Positions 1 to 13,713 of a stretch of 32,206 nt of DNA are shown piece after piece. This DNA is from JAVKFF01 sp040226215 (GTDB taxonomy: Bacteria; Pseudomonadota; Alphaproteobacteria; DSM-16000; Inquilinaceae): positions 1 to 32,206 of the forward strand of contig JAVKFF010000087.1 of NCBI GenBank assembly GCA_040226215.1. Direction: 5' to 3'. Below the pieces are notes generated by a model. That model worked only from the letters and a program-made list of their open reading frames with translations, was not told the DNA's origin and searched no databases. The number at the start of each line of letters is the position of its first letter. Within the stretch, counting starts at the first letter, position 1. The position numbers were made by a program, and so were the translations under genes.

Positions 1-300
1 TCCGGCCGACCGCAGGGAGAGCCGGAACCTCGCGGGGCCGGGTTGAGGCGTCGGCGAGGGTCCGGCTCTCCCTGCGGTCGGCCGGGACGACGGCGGTGGG
101 GTGGGGGTGTAAACCTCCACCGTCGGTCCGGACGAAGCGGAGCGCAGATGCGGAACCCCGCGCCCGTCCTCGCCGACGCCACAGCCAGGCCGCGCGAGGT
201 TCCGGCTCTCCCTGCGGTCGGCCGGAACGACGGTGATGGTTTGGTGAAGTGGGATACCGTCGTTCCGCACGAAGCGCGAGCGCAGATGCGGAACCCCGAG
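1..300. repeat. Array of REP/BIME-like stem-loop repeats
   Basis: The 328 bases downstream of glgP hold no convincing gene and consist of repeated palindromes. A first type has an 8-bp stem GTTCCGGC/GCCGGAAC at 199-206 and 221-228. Its core recurs at 61-86 and, inverted, at 1-26 (25 of 26 bases match). A second type has an 8-bp stem GTTCCGCA/TGCGGAAC at 262-269 and 287-294 around a 17-base loop, with a degenerate copy at 126-158. The two types alternate with a period of about 140 bases. Bases 1-60 are also an inverted copy of about 168-226. Read on the opposite strand, the type-1 loop begins CGA and ends GAGA, like the type-2 loop CGAAGCG...GCAGA, so both look like one family in opposite orientations. 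The array continues beyond the left edge or begins there. Confidence 0.75.
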
Positions 301-328
301 CCCGTCCTCGCCGGACCCGCCAAACGCC

Positions 329-2839
<2,511 letters not shown>

Positions 2840-2904
2840 GGCCGTCTCGCAGACACACTCACCCCTGGCCCACCGGCGATGCCGGTCGGCCACACAGGCT
2901 TCCG

Positions 2905-2958
2905 ACCATAGGCCCGAATGGCCACGATGCAAGCGGAGATGAAACGCTTTCGAAAGCG
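2905..2958 (-). promoter_or_regulatory. Putative glgP promoter with LacI-like operator
   Basis: On the minus strand, TTGCAT (2927-2932) and TATGGT (2905-2910) are spaced by 16 bases. This predicts a leader of about 60 nt before the glgP ATG. Just upstream lies a perfect 14-base palindrome, CGCTTTCGAAAGCG (2945-2958), extended by GAAA on one side. Palindromes with a central CG and GAAA/TTTC arms are typical of LacI-family sugar regulators. The regulator assignment is inference, as no lacI-type gene is in the window. Confidence 0.4.
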
Positions 2959-2961
2959 ACC

Positions 2962-3004
2962 ACAAGAAAAGGAAAGGGGCCCGTGGATGCCGTCCGCGGG
3001 CCCC
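2962..3004 (-). terminator. Rho-independent terminator of the liv operon
   Basis: A perfect 8-bp GGGGCCCG/CGGGCCCC stem spans 2976-3004. On the minus strand it is followed by a T-rich tract (TTTCCTTTTCTT, 2964-2975). It lies about 50 bases past the livK stop codon and before the glgP promoter, so it should separate the two units. Confidence 0.8.
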
Positions 3005-3054
3005 GAAGGCCGCCGCCCGGCCGCGATGGCCAGGCGGCGATGTCGACAAAAAGT

Positions 3055-4191
<1,137 letters not shown>

Positions 4192-4223
4192 CGGGTAATG
4201 CTCCCTTGGTTCATGCCTCTCGC

Positions 4224-4322
4224 GACCCGCCATGATGGCGGGTCCTGTCCTTCTTCTCGGAACGGCGCGTGGTGGCCGCTCCCCGGTGCCGGCGATGCTA
4301 GCACGGCCCGCACCGGCATCAA
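4224..4322 (-). promoter_or_regulatory. Internal livK promoter and 5' leader stem-loop
   Basis: In the 171-base gap before livK, the minus strand shows TTGATG (4317-4322), a 16-base spacer and TAGCAT (4295-4300). About 33 bases before the livK ATG is a 9-bp perfect hairpin (GACCCGCCA/TGGCGGGTC, 4224-4244) with a 3-base loop and no T-run. The hairpin is therefore more likely an mRNA-stabilising or processing structure than a terminator. Confidence 0.4.
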
Positions 4323-4362
4323 GTACCGCGCTTTGCCTCTGCTCATCAAAGGCCGGCGGCAC

Positions 4363-5075
4363 TCAAGCTCGTTCGTGTTCACGCTCGCGCCAGCCGAAGA
4401 GGCCGGCATTCTCGTAGCGCCAGGGGTACTGACTGGTCATCTTGCGCGCCCGGGTGAAGCGATAGGCGATCGCGACGATGGCGAACAGGATCGCGCTGTG
4501 GAAGACGAACCCCCACAGGCTCAACAGCAGCCCGTCGAACAGCCAGTGCACCAGGAAGCGGTCCGCCGCGCCGAGCATCAGCGAATAGGGGATCGCCTTC
4601 CAGATCGGCTGCCAGCCATTGGCCAGCGCGTTGCCGGTCATCACCGCGGCGAAGCCGAAGACGACCAGCGTCAGGCCGATGAACACGCCGATATCCGCGC
4701 CCAGGAAATCGCTCACCCGGTAAGGCTGGCCGAACGAGATCTCGCCGCCGAAGACGTCCTCGGACGACAGCGTGAGCGTGCCATCCTCCACGCCGACGAT
4801 GTCGACGCGGAAGCCGCCGGTGGTTTCCACCGCGCGCATCAGCATGAAGCCCTGATCGAGGCGGGCGCGGTACTGCCCGCTCATGCGCTCCAGCCCGTTG
4901 GCCAGGGGCCCGGTCAGCACATAGGTCTCGTCGGGGTTGAGCTGGATGCGGATGCCGTCCTCGCTCTGCCAGTCGCCGACCACGGACTGCGCCTGTTGTT
5001 CCTGCGCCCGGGCCGCCCCGCCGAACAGCAGGACGACGAGGCCGATGAGGCCGAGGATCCGGATTGTCGCGCGCA

Positions 5076-5076
<1 letters not shown>
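4363..5076 (-). CDS. Secreted-domain/DUF6867 membrane fusion in liv operon
   Basis: 237-aa membrane protein of unknown function. Residues about 120-237, with three hydrophobic segments and the ending TRARKMTSQYPWRYENAGLFGWRERE, match what I recall of DUF6867, a small (about 110 aa) membrane protein found next to liv transporters in alphaproteobacteria. This copy has an additional N-terminus: a signal-peptide-like segment (1-24, ending ARAQ) and a beta-rich soluble part (about 31-115, GDWQSEDGIRIQLNPDETYVL...) reminiscent of a lipocalin-like or DUF2147-like domain. The ATG at 5076 overlaps the livF stop as TGATG, so the two are translationally coupled. A role as accessory or regulatory subunit of the transporter is inference from context. 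Confidence 0.8.
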
Positions 5077-5788
<712 letters not shown>

Positions 5789-5792
<4 letters not shown>

Positions 5793-6672
5793 GGCCGCCC
5801 CGCCTCCGGCCCCTGTCCCTTGGCCGCCTTGTCCGCCTCGATGTCGGCCGCCACTTCCGGCGGCAACTCGTCATCCTCCTCCTCGCCCAGATAGGCGCGG
5901 ATCACCGCCGGGTCGTTGCGCACGTGCTCCGGCGTGCCGTCGGAGATCTTCTTGCCGTAGTCCAGCACGATCACGTGGTCGGAGATCTTCATCACCACGC
6001 TCATGTCGTGCTCGATCAGCAGCACGCCGACCTTGTGGTCGTCGCGGATCGAGACGATCAGCTCGTTCAGCTCGTGGCTCTCGCGCGGGTTCAGTCCCGC
6101 CGCCGGTTCGTCCAGGCACAACAGGCAGGGCTCGGTGCACATGGCGCGGGCGATCTCCAGCCGGCGCTGGGCGCCATAGGGCAGGCTCGCCGCCGGCAGG
6201 TCGGCACGGTCCAGCAGCCGCGTCTTGTCGAGCCAGTGGCGTGCGAGATCGATCGCCTCGGCCTCCGCCCGGCGGTAGGAGGAGAGCCCGAACAGCGCCT
6301 TGACCGTGAAGCCAGACGCCTTCTGCAGCTTGTTGTGCTGGGCGACCAGCAGGTTCTCCAGAACGCTCATCGCGCCGAACAGGCGGATGTTCTGGAAGGT
6401 GCGCGCCACGCCGGCCTTGGCGGCGATGTGATGACCCTCCATGCGCTCCAGAAGGAAGGTCTCGCCGTCGCGGTTGAGCTTCAGCATGCCCTCGGTCGGC
6501 TTGTAGAAGCCGGTCAGGCAGTTGAACAGCGTCGTCTTGCCGGCGCCGTTCGGGCCGATGATCGCGGTGATGTGGTGCGCCTCGGCCGTCAGTGACACCG
6601 CGTCGATGGCCAAGAGGCCGCCGAAGCGCATGCTCAGCCGCTCGACGTCGAGTAGCGGGGCGGTCTCGGCCA

Positions 6673-6673
<1 letters not shown>
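5789..6673 (-). CDS. livG: LivG-type ABC transporter ATPase
   Basis: 294-aa ATP-binding subunit partnering LivF. Walker A is GPNGAGKTT (40-48), followed by the conserved ARTFQNIRLF Q-loop region (about 90-99). The LivG-type signature is LPYGAQRR (164-171), Walker B is LLCLDEP (184-190) and the switch is EHD (221-223). It is about 35-40 residues longer than common LivG because of an acidic, Ala/Glu-rich C-terminal tail (from about 258, EEEDDELPPEVAADIEADKA) of unknown role. The ATG at 6673 overlaps the livM stop (TGATG) and the end overlaps livF (ATGA), so translation of the unit is tightly coupled. Confidence 0.95.
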
Positions 6674-8190
<1,517 letters not shown>

Positions 8191-8194
8191 CGCC

Positions 8195-9112
<918 letters not shown>

Positions 9113-9395
9113 GCGTGGCCCTTCGCCGATCTCCCCGCGACGCCGTTTCAGCGGCGTTCAGAAGCCATTCCCTGGGTCTGCTGTCACTCTTGTCGGTGCC
9201 GATGTCAACGGCAATCCCGATTGCGTGGTGACAATTCGATGACGGCGGACGTTAGCCACCCGTCTGCGCTGCGGCAAGTCCGAATGCGTGTGCCGGTCGC
9301 GGCTTTCCTTGCCGCCGATCTTGCCGCCGACCGGCGGCGGCGCGATCCCGTCCGCGCGGCCGCCCGCGGCCACTAGGGTCGCCGCGAGCGAAGTT

Positions 9396-9500
9396 GATAA
9401 TGGTTCTCAGTATTACCGCTTGACATGCGACCGATTGGAATTACTTGTAGGTGAGGCGCTGTTATTTATTGAACGGAGAAATTTATTGATCAGTATCAAT
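9396..9500 (+). promoter_or_regulatory. Fur-like box, -35 and start-site dyad before metal transporter
   Basis: The 373-base gap 9113-9485 has no gene; its last 90 bases are strikingly AT-rich for this genome. GATAATGGTTCTCAGTATT (9396-9414) matches the classical 19-base Fur consensus at 14 positions. A TTGACA (9420-9425) follows six bases later, with only a poor -10. At 9485-9500 a perfect dyad ATTGAT-CAGT-ATCAAT covers the start region. Either site could bind a Fur/Mur/Zur- or MntR-type metal sensor, which would fit the downstream transporter. Further left (9312-9345) there is a 12-base tandem duplication and a GC-rich GCCGCC/GGCGGC hairpin of unclear meaning. Confidence 0.5.
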
Positions 9501-10484
9501 ATGAACACCTGTTCAATTGTCCGTCGGCGCCTCGTGGCGGGGGTCGTCGCGGCGGGGCTGCTGGCCGCCGTCGCGAGCCCCGGCCTGCGGGCGCAGGAAC
9601 CGCTCGCGGTGGTCGCCACCACCGCCCAGGTCGGCGACCTCGTCGCCAACGTCGCCGGCGACGCGGTCACCGTCAGCGCGCTCATGGGTCCCGGCGTCGA
9701 CCCGCACCTGTTCCAGCCCGCGCGCAGCGACATCGTGCGTCTCACCGGCGCCGACCTCGTGGTCTACAACGGCCTCGATCTGGAAGGCCGCATGGAGGAC
9801 GCGCTGGAGCGGCTGTCGGCCCGGATCCCGGTCATCGCCGTCGCCGACTTCATCGACCATGATCGGCTGCTGCGCTCGACCGCCTATGCCGACGCCTGGG
9901 ACCCGCATGTCTGGCACGACGTCCGGCTGTGGGCCGCCGCGGCCGGGCCGCTGGCCGAGGAACTGGCCGGCCTGATGCCCGACCATGCCGAGACACTGCG
10001 CGAGAACGCCATCGACTATGCCGGCGAGCTGCGCGAGCTGCACGAATACGTCGCCGGCGTCATCGCCACCATCCCGGCGGACCGGCGCGTCCTGGTCACC
10101 GCGCACGATGCCTTCGGCTATTTCGGCCATGCCTACGGGCTGGAGGTCGTCGGCATCCAGGGCATCTCGACCGACAGCGAGGCCGGCCTGCGCCGCATCG
10201 AGGAGATCGTCGACCTGCTGGTGATGCGCGAGATCGCCGCCGTCTTCGTCGAAACCTCCGTGTCGGAGCGCAACGTCGCCGCCCTGCTCGAGGGCGCGGC
10301 CGCCCGCGGCCACGCGGTCACGGTCGGCGGCACGCTCTATTCCGACGCCATGGGCCAGCCCGGCAGCTACGAGGGCACCTATATCGGCATGGTCGACCAC
10401 AACGCCACGGTGATCGCCAACGCGCTCGGTGGCAGCGCGCCGGAGGGCGGCATGAACGGCCTGCTTTCGGTGGCCGGACAATGA
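9486..10484 (+). CDS. mntA: TroA/MntA-type metal ABC substrate-binding protein
   Basis: Periplasmic Mn/Zn/Fe-binding receptor (cluster A-I, TroA/SitA type). Numbering from the ATG at 9501, the metal ligands line up as H69 (GVDPHLFQP), H136 (DPHVWHD), H202 (TAHDAFGYF) and D282 (YSDAMG), almost the same spacing as in TroA. GISTDSEAG is typical of the Mn/Fe-type rather than ZnuA-type members, and there is no His-rich loop. A signal peptide ends near LRAQ. The ATG at 9501 lacks a well-placed ribosome site. The GGAG at 9475-9478 sits ideally for an in-frame TTG at 9486 (MISINMNTC...), which I take as the start (332 aa). It is the first gene of a four-gene unit with 1-4 base overlaps. The metal identity is inference. 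Confidence 0.9.
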   Translation: MISINMNTCSIVRRRLVAGVVAAGLLAAVASPGLRAQEPLAVVATTAQVGDLVANVAGDAVTVSALMGPGVDPHLFQPARSDIVRLTGADLVVYNGLDLEGRMEDALERLSARIPVIAVADFIDHDRLLRSTAYADAWDPHVWHDVRLWAAAAGPLAEELAGLMPDHAETLRENAIDYAGELRELHEYVAGVIATIPADRRVLVTAHDAFGYFGHAYGLEVVGIQGISTDSEAGLRRIEEIVDLLVMREIAAVFVETSVSERNVAALLEGAAARGHAVTVGGTLYSDAMGQPGSYEGTYIGMVDHNATVIANALGGSAPEGGMNGLLSVAGQ

Positions 10485-11239
10485 GCGACCAGCCGCCTCT
10501 GCAGGTCGACGGCCTGACCGTCGCCTATGACCGCCGGCCGGTGCTGTGGGACGTCTCCTGGACGCTTCCCCGGCCCTGCCTCGCCGCCGTGGTCGGGCCG
10601 AACGGTGCCGGCAAGTCGACCTTCGTGAAGGCGGTGCTCGGCATCGTGCCCGCGCTGGCCGGCCGGGTCTCGCTGTTCGGACAGCCGCCCGCGGCGGTGC
10701 GCCGGCGCGTCGCCTACCTGCCGCAGCGCGAAAGCGTCGACTGGGATTTCCCGGCCTCCGCCCTCGACGTCGCGGCGATGGGCCTGTACGGCCGCGTCGG
10801 CCTCTTCCGCCGGCTCACCCGCCGGCACCGCGAGGAGGCGCTCGGCTATCTCGACCGCGTCGGCATGGCCGGCCTCGCCGGGCGTCAGATCGGCCAGCTT
10901 TCCGGCGGCCAGCAGCAGCGCGTCTTTCTCGCCCGCGCGCTGGCGCAGGAGGCCGACATCTTCTTCATGGACGAGCCCCTGGCCGGCGTCGACAAGACCA
11001 CCGAGGCGGCGCTGATCGAGGTGCTGCGCGCGATCCGCGATGGCGGGCGCACGGTCGTCGCCGTGCATCACGACCTGCGCAGCGTGCCCGACTATTTCGA
11101 CGAGGTGCTGATGCTCAATGTCGAGCGCGTCGCCGCCGGTCCGGTGGCCAGCGCCTTCACCGGCGAGACCCTGCGCCGCACCTTCGGCGGGCGGCTGGAG
11201 ACCATGGCGCCGGCGTCACGCCCGACCGCGGCCGCCTGA
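10481..11239 (+). CDS. mntB: MntB-type metal ABC transporter ATPase
   Basis: 252-aa ATPase of the metal importer. Walker A is GPNGAGKST (39-47), the family hallmark is PQRESVDWDFP (81-91), the signature is LSGGQQQR (140-147), Walker B is IFFMDEP (160-166), and VHHDL (195-199) is the switch. The PQR.SVDWDFP block is typical of cluster A-I Mn/Zn/Fe transporters. The ATG at 10481 overlaps the mntA stop by four bases (ATGA); no separate strong ribosome site is needed. The end overlaps mntC as TGATG. Confidence 0.94.
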   Translation: MSDQPPLQVDGLTVAYDRRPVLWDVSWTLPRPCLAAVVGPNGAGKSTFVKAVLGIVPALAGRVSLFGQPPAAVRRRVAYLPQRESVDWDFPASALDVAAMGLYGRVGLFRRLTRRHREEALGYLDRVGMAGLAGRQIGQLSGGQQQRVFLARALAQEADIFFMDEPLAGVDKTTEAALIEVLRAIRDGGRTVVAVHHDLRSVPDYFDEVLMLNVERVAAGPVASAFTGETLRRTFGGRLETMAPASRPTAAA

Positions 11240-12426
11240 TGCCGGAGGCGCTGCTCGACATTCTCGCCTTCCAGGGCGGCTACAACACCTCGCTGGTGCT
11301 GCTGTCGACGCTGCTGCTGGGCGCCGGCGCCGGCCCGGTGGGCGTCTACATCCTGTTTCGCCGCCGCTCGCTGATCACCGACGCCATCGCCCACGCCACC
11401 CTGCCGGGTATCGCGCTGGGCTTCCTGGCCGCCCTGCTGGTCGGTCTCGACGGCCGCTCGCTGCCGATCCTGCTCGCCGGGGCGGCGCTGACCGCGGCGC
11501 TCGGCGCGCTGGCCGTGCAGTGGATCCGCGACAAGACGCGGCTGGCGGAGGACGCGGCCATCGGCACGGTGCTCTCCGCCAGCTTCGGCCTTGGCATCGT
11601 GCTGCTCTCGGTGATCCAGAACCTGCCGGTCGGCGGCCAGGCCGGCCTCGACAGCTTCCTCCTGGGCCAGACCGCGGCGATGAATGCCGAGGAGGCTCGG
11701 ATCATCGGCATCGGCTCGGCCGTGGTGCTGGCGCTGGTGACCCTGGGCTCCCGCGCCTTCGCCGCCGTCTCCTTCGATCCGGAATTCACCGGCAGCATCG
11801 GCTGGTCGGTGCGGCTGATCGACCTGGCGATGATCGCGCTGGCGCTCGCCGTCGTCGTCGTCGGGCTGAAGACGGTCGGCCTGGTGCTGATCATCGCCCT
11901 CCTCATCACCCCCGCCGTCGCCGCCCGGCTCTGGTCCCGCCATATCGCCACCATGGCCCTGCTCGCCGGCATCTTCGGCGCCCTCTCGGGCTATCTCGGC
12001 TCGGCCCTCTCGGCCAGCCTGCCCAACCTGCCCACGGGCGGCGTCATCGTGCTCGTCGCCGCGGCCATCTTCATGGTCTCGCTCGTCGCCTCGCCCCGGC
12101 GCGGCATCGTCGCCGCCGCCCTGGTGCGGCGCCGCATCCGGCGCCGGATCGCCATGCGCCAGGCGCTGGCCGCCCTGGAACGGGGCGAGAGCGTGGCCCG
12201 GGCGCTGCGGCGCCGTCTCCAGCGTCACGGCCTTGCCACCCGCGACGGCGGCCTCGGCGCCGCCGGCAGCGCCATGCTGCAGCGCTGGCGCCGCGACGAG
12301 CGGCTCTGGCACCGCTATATCGTCGAGCACGGCACCCCGCCGCTCGATGCCTACTGGTCGCCGCCGGAGACGATCCTGCTGCCCGGCGTCGTGGCCGCGC
12401 TGGAAGCGGCGGAGGCGGAACGGTGA
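11239..12426 (+). CDS. mntC: Metal ABC permease with degenerate DtxR-like C-terminus
   Basis: 395-aa inner-membrane permease of the ABC-3 family, with about nine membrane segments in residues 15-285. The conserved RRRSLITDAIAHATLPGIALGF (about 41-62) and GLKTVGLVLIIALLITPAVAARLW (about 209-232) identify the family. After the last membrane helix there is a basic stretch (RRRIRRRIAMRQAL) and about 90 soluble residues. Their layout (LATRDG..AAGSAMLQRWRRDERLWHRYIVEHG) resembles the winged-helix/DtxR-like tail of long MntC permeases, where HRLWExYL and acidic/His metal ligands are expected. Here those ligand positions look mostly lost. The ATG overlaps the mntB stop (TGATG), and the end overlaps mntD. 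Confidence 0.88.
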   Translation: MPEALLDILAFQGGYNTSLVLLSTLLLGAGAGPVGVYILFRRRSLITDAIAHATLPGIALGFLAALLVGLDGRSLPILLAGAALTAALGALAVQWIRDKTRLAEDAAIGTVLSASFGLGIVLLSVIQNLPVGGQAGLDSFLLGQTAAMNAEEARIIGIGSAVVLALVTLGSRAFAAVSFDPEFTGSIGWSVRLIDLAMIALALAVVVVGLKTVGLVLIIALLITPAVAARLWSRHIATMALLAGIFGALSGYLGSALSASLPNLPTGGVIVLVAAAIFMVSLVASPRRGIVAAALVRRRIRRRIAMRQALAALERGESVARALRRRLQRHGLATRDGGLGAAGSAMLQRWRRDERLWHRYIVEHGTPPLDAYWSPPETILLPGVVAALEAAEAER

Positions 12427-13382
12427 GCCTGACGCTCGACGCCTTTCTGCAGATCGACCTGCCGGCCCTGGTCGCCGCCGTCCTGGCCGCGCAGATCTGC
12501 GGCCTGCTCGGCAACTTCCTGATCCTGCGCCGCCAGGCGCTGATCGGCGACGCCTTCTCCCACGCCGTGCTGCCCGGGCTGGTGATCGGCTTCCTGGTCG
12601 CCGGCAGCCTGTCGGCCCCGGCGATGATCGCCGGCGCCCTGGGCGCGGTGCTGATCGCCGTCGTCCTGATCGAACTGGTGCGCCGCTATGCCCGGGTCGA
12701 GGCGGGCGCAGCCATGGGCGTCGTCTTCACCGCATTGTTCGCGCTCGGCGTCGTGCTGCTGGAAGCCGGCCTCGGCAACGTCCATCTCGACGCCCAGCAC
12801 GCGCTCTACGGCCAGCTCGAGTACCTCTTCTGGGTCGGCCCCGCGACCTGGTCGGACCTCGCCGATCCGGCGCTGTGGGCCGAGCTGCCGCGCGGCGTCG
12901 TGGTACTGATCCTGGCCCTGCCGGTCGTCGCCCTGCCGATCGCTCTGCTGTTCAAGGAGTTTCGCGCCGTCACCTTCGACGCGGCGGCGGCGCGCCAGAT
13001 CGGCCTGCCCGTCAGGCGCCTGAACGCGCTTTTGATGGCGCTGGTCGCCGTCGCCGCGGTCGCCGCCTTCGACGCGGTCGGCTCGATCCTGGTGATCGCC
13101 ATGTTCATCTGCCCGGCCGGCACCGCGCGCATGCTGACCGACCGGCTCTCGGTCCAGGTCTGGCTCAGCCTCGCCGTCGCCACGCTGGACGCGGTGCTCG
13201 GCTACGCGCTCGCCGCCTGGGCGCCGACGCTTCTGGGCGCGCCGTTCTCGGTCAACGCCGCCGGCGGCATCGCGCTGGTCTCCGGGCTGGTGCTCTGGGC
13301 GGCACTGCTCTGGGCGCCGCGCCATGGGGTCGTCGCCCGCCGCCGGCGCCACCGCCACGCCGCTTCGGCGGTTCAGCCGTAG
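12423..13382 (+). CDS. mntD: Metal ABC transporter permease, second subunit
   Basis: 319-aa ABC-3 family permease, the partner of the preceding permease. The conserved NFLILRRQALIGDAFSHAVLPGLVIGFL (about 31-58) and AFDAVGSILVIAMFICPAGTARMLTDRL (about 216-243) are clear. About nine membrane helices are present, and the tail is short, basic and His/Arg-rich (RHGVVARRRRHRHAASAVQP). The chosen start is GTG at 12423, overlapping the mntC stop as GTGA; the first downstream ATG lies inside the first conserved domain. The last ten bases overlap the end of the convergent gene at 13373, with no room for an intrinsic terminator between them. Confidence 0.9.
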   Translation: MSLTLDAFLQIDLPALVAAVLAAQICGLLGNFLILRRQALIGDAFSHAVLPGLVIGFLVAGSLSAPAMIAGALGAVLIAVVLIELVRRYARVEAGAAMGVVFTALFALGVVLLEAGLGNVHLDAQHALYGQLEYLFWVGPATWSDLADPALWAELPRGVVVLILALPVVALPIALLFKEFRAVTFDAAAARQIGLPVRRLNALLMALVAVAAVAAFDAVGSILVIAMFICPAGTARMLTDRLSVQVWLSLAVATLDAVLGYALAAWAPTLLGAPFSVNAAGGIALVSGLVLWAALLWAPRHGVVARRRRHRHAASAVQP

Positions 13383-13696
13383 CGCAGGCCCTCCAGCCAG
13401 AGACGCACGTCCTGGTAGACCCCGGCGCTGCCCAGATCCTCCATCCAGCCGTGCCAGGTCTCCGCCGCGGCCAGGATCCAGCTGCTGACCGTGCCCAGCG
13501 GGCTGTCGGGATTTTCCACCGCGAAGCTCAGCTCGAAGGCCCAGTCGCGCAAGGGGGCGGACGCGAACAGCGCCGCCACCACGGCGCCCGCGGCGATCAT
13601 CGCCGCCGTCCGGCCGAGCCCGACGGCCCGGCCGCCCTGGGTGACGTCGAGCTCGTTCCGGTGCCGCTCGAAGACGATGTTGGCGTCGCTGCGCAT
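13373..13696 (-). CDS. Small single-pass membrane protein of MBOAT cassette
   Basis: 107-aa protein that I do not recognise as a named family. A hydrophilic N-terminus (MRSDANIVFERHRNELD) is followed by one hydrophobic helix (about 29-48, TAAMIAAGAVVAALFASAPL) and a probably periplasmic segment with two Trp-rich amphipathic stretches (WILAAAETWHGWMEDLG, VRLWLEGLRYG). GGAGG lies 8 bases before the ATG, and the gene follows the MBOAT stop by 17 bases in the same direction, so it belongs to that operon. It looks like the membrane-anchor and neck region of larger SGNH/DUF459-type acetyltransferase partners, but without their catalytic domain. That comparison is from memory and tentative. Confidence 0.7.
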   Translation of the reverse strand: MRSDANIVFERHRNELDVTQGGRAVGLGRTAAMIAAGAVVAALFASAPLRDWAFELSFAVENPDSPLGTVSSWILAAAETWHGWMEDLGSAGVYQDVRLWLEGLRYG

Positions 13697-13713
13697 CGGG
13701 CCGCCTCCAAGGG

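Noticed and set aside
1..300. CRISPR array
   Set aside because: Repeats are palindromic with two stem types and alternate in orientation; spacing and spacers do not fit CRISPR, and no cas genes are present.
9179..9208. Sigma-70 promoter for livH from the minus-strand TTGACA at 9203-9208
   Set aside because: No acceptable -10 hexamer at 16-18 bases; mentioned under livH but not listed as a site.
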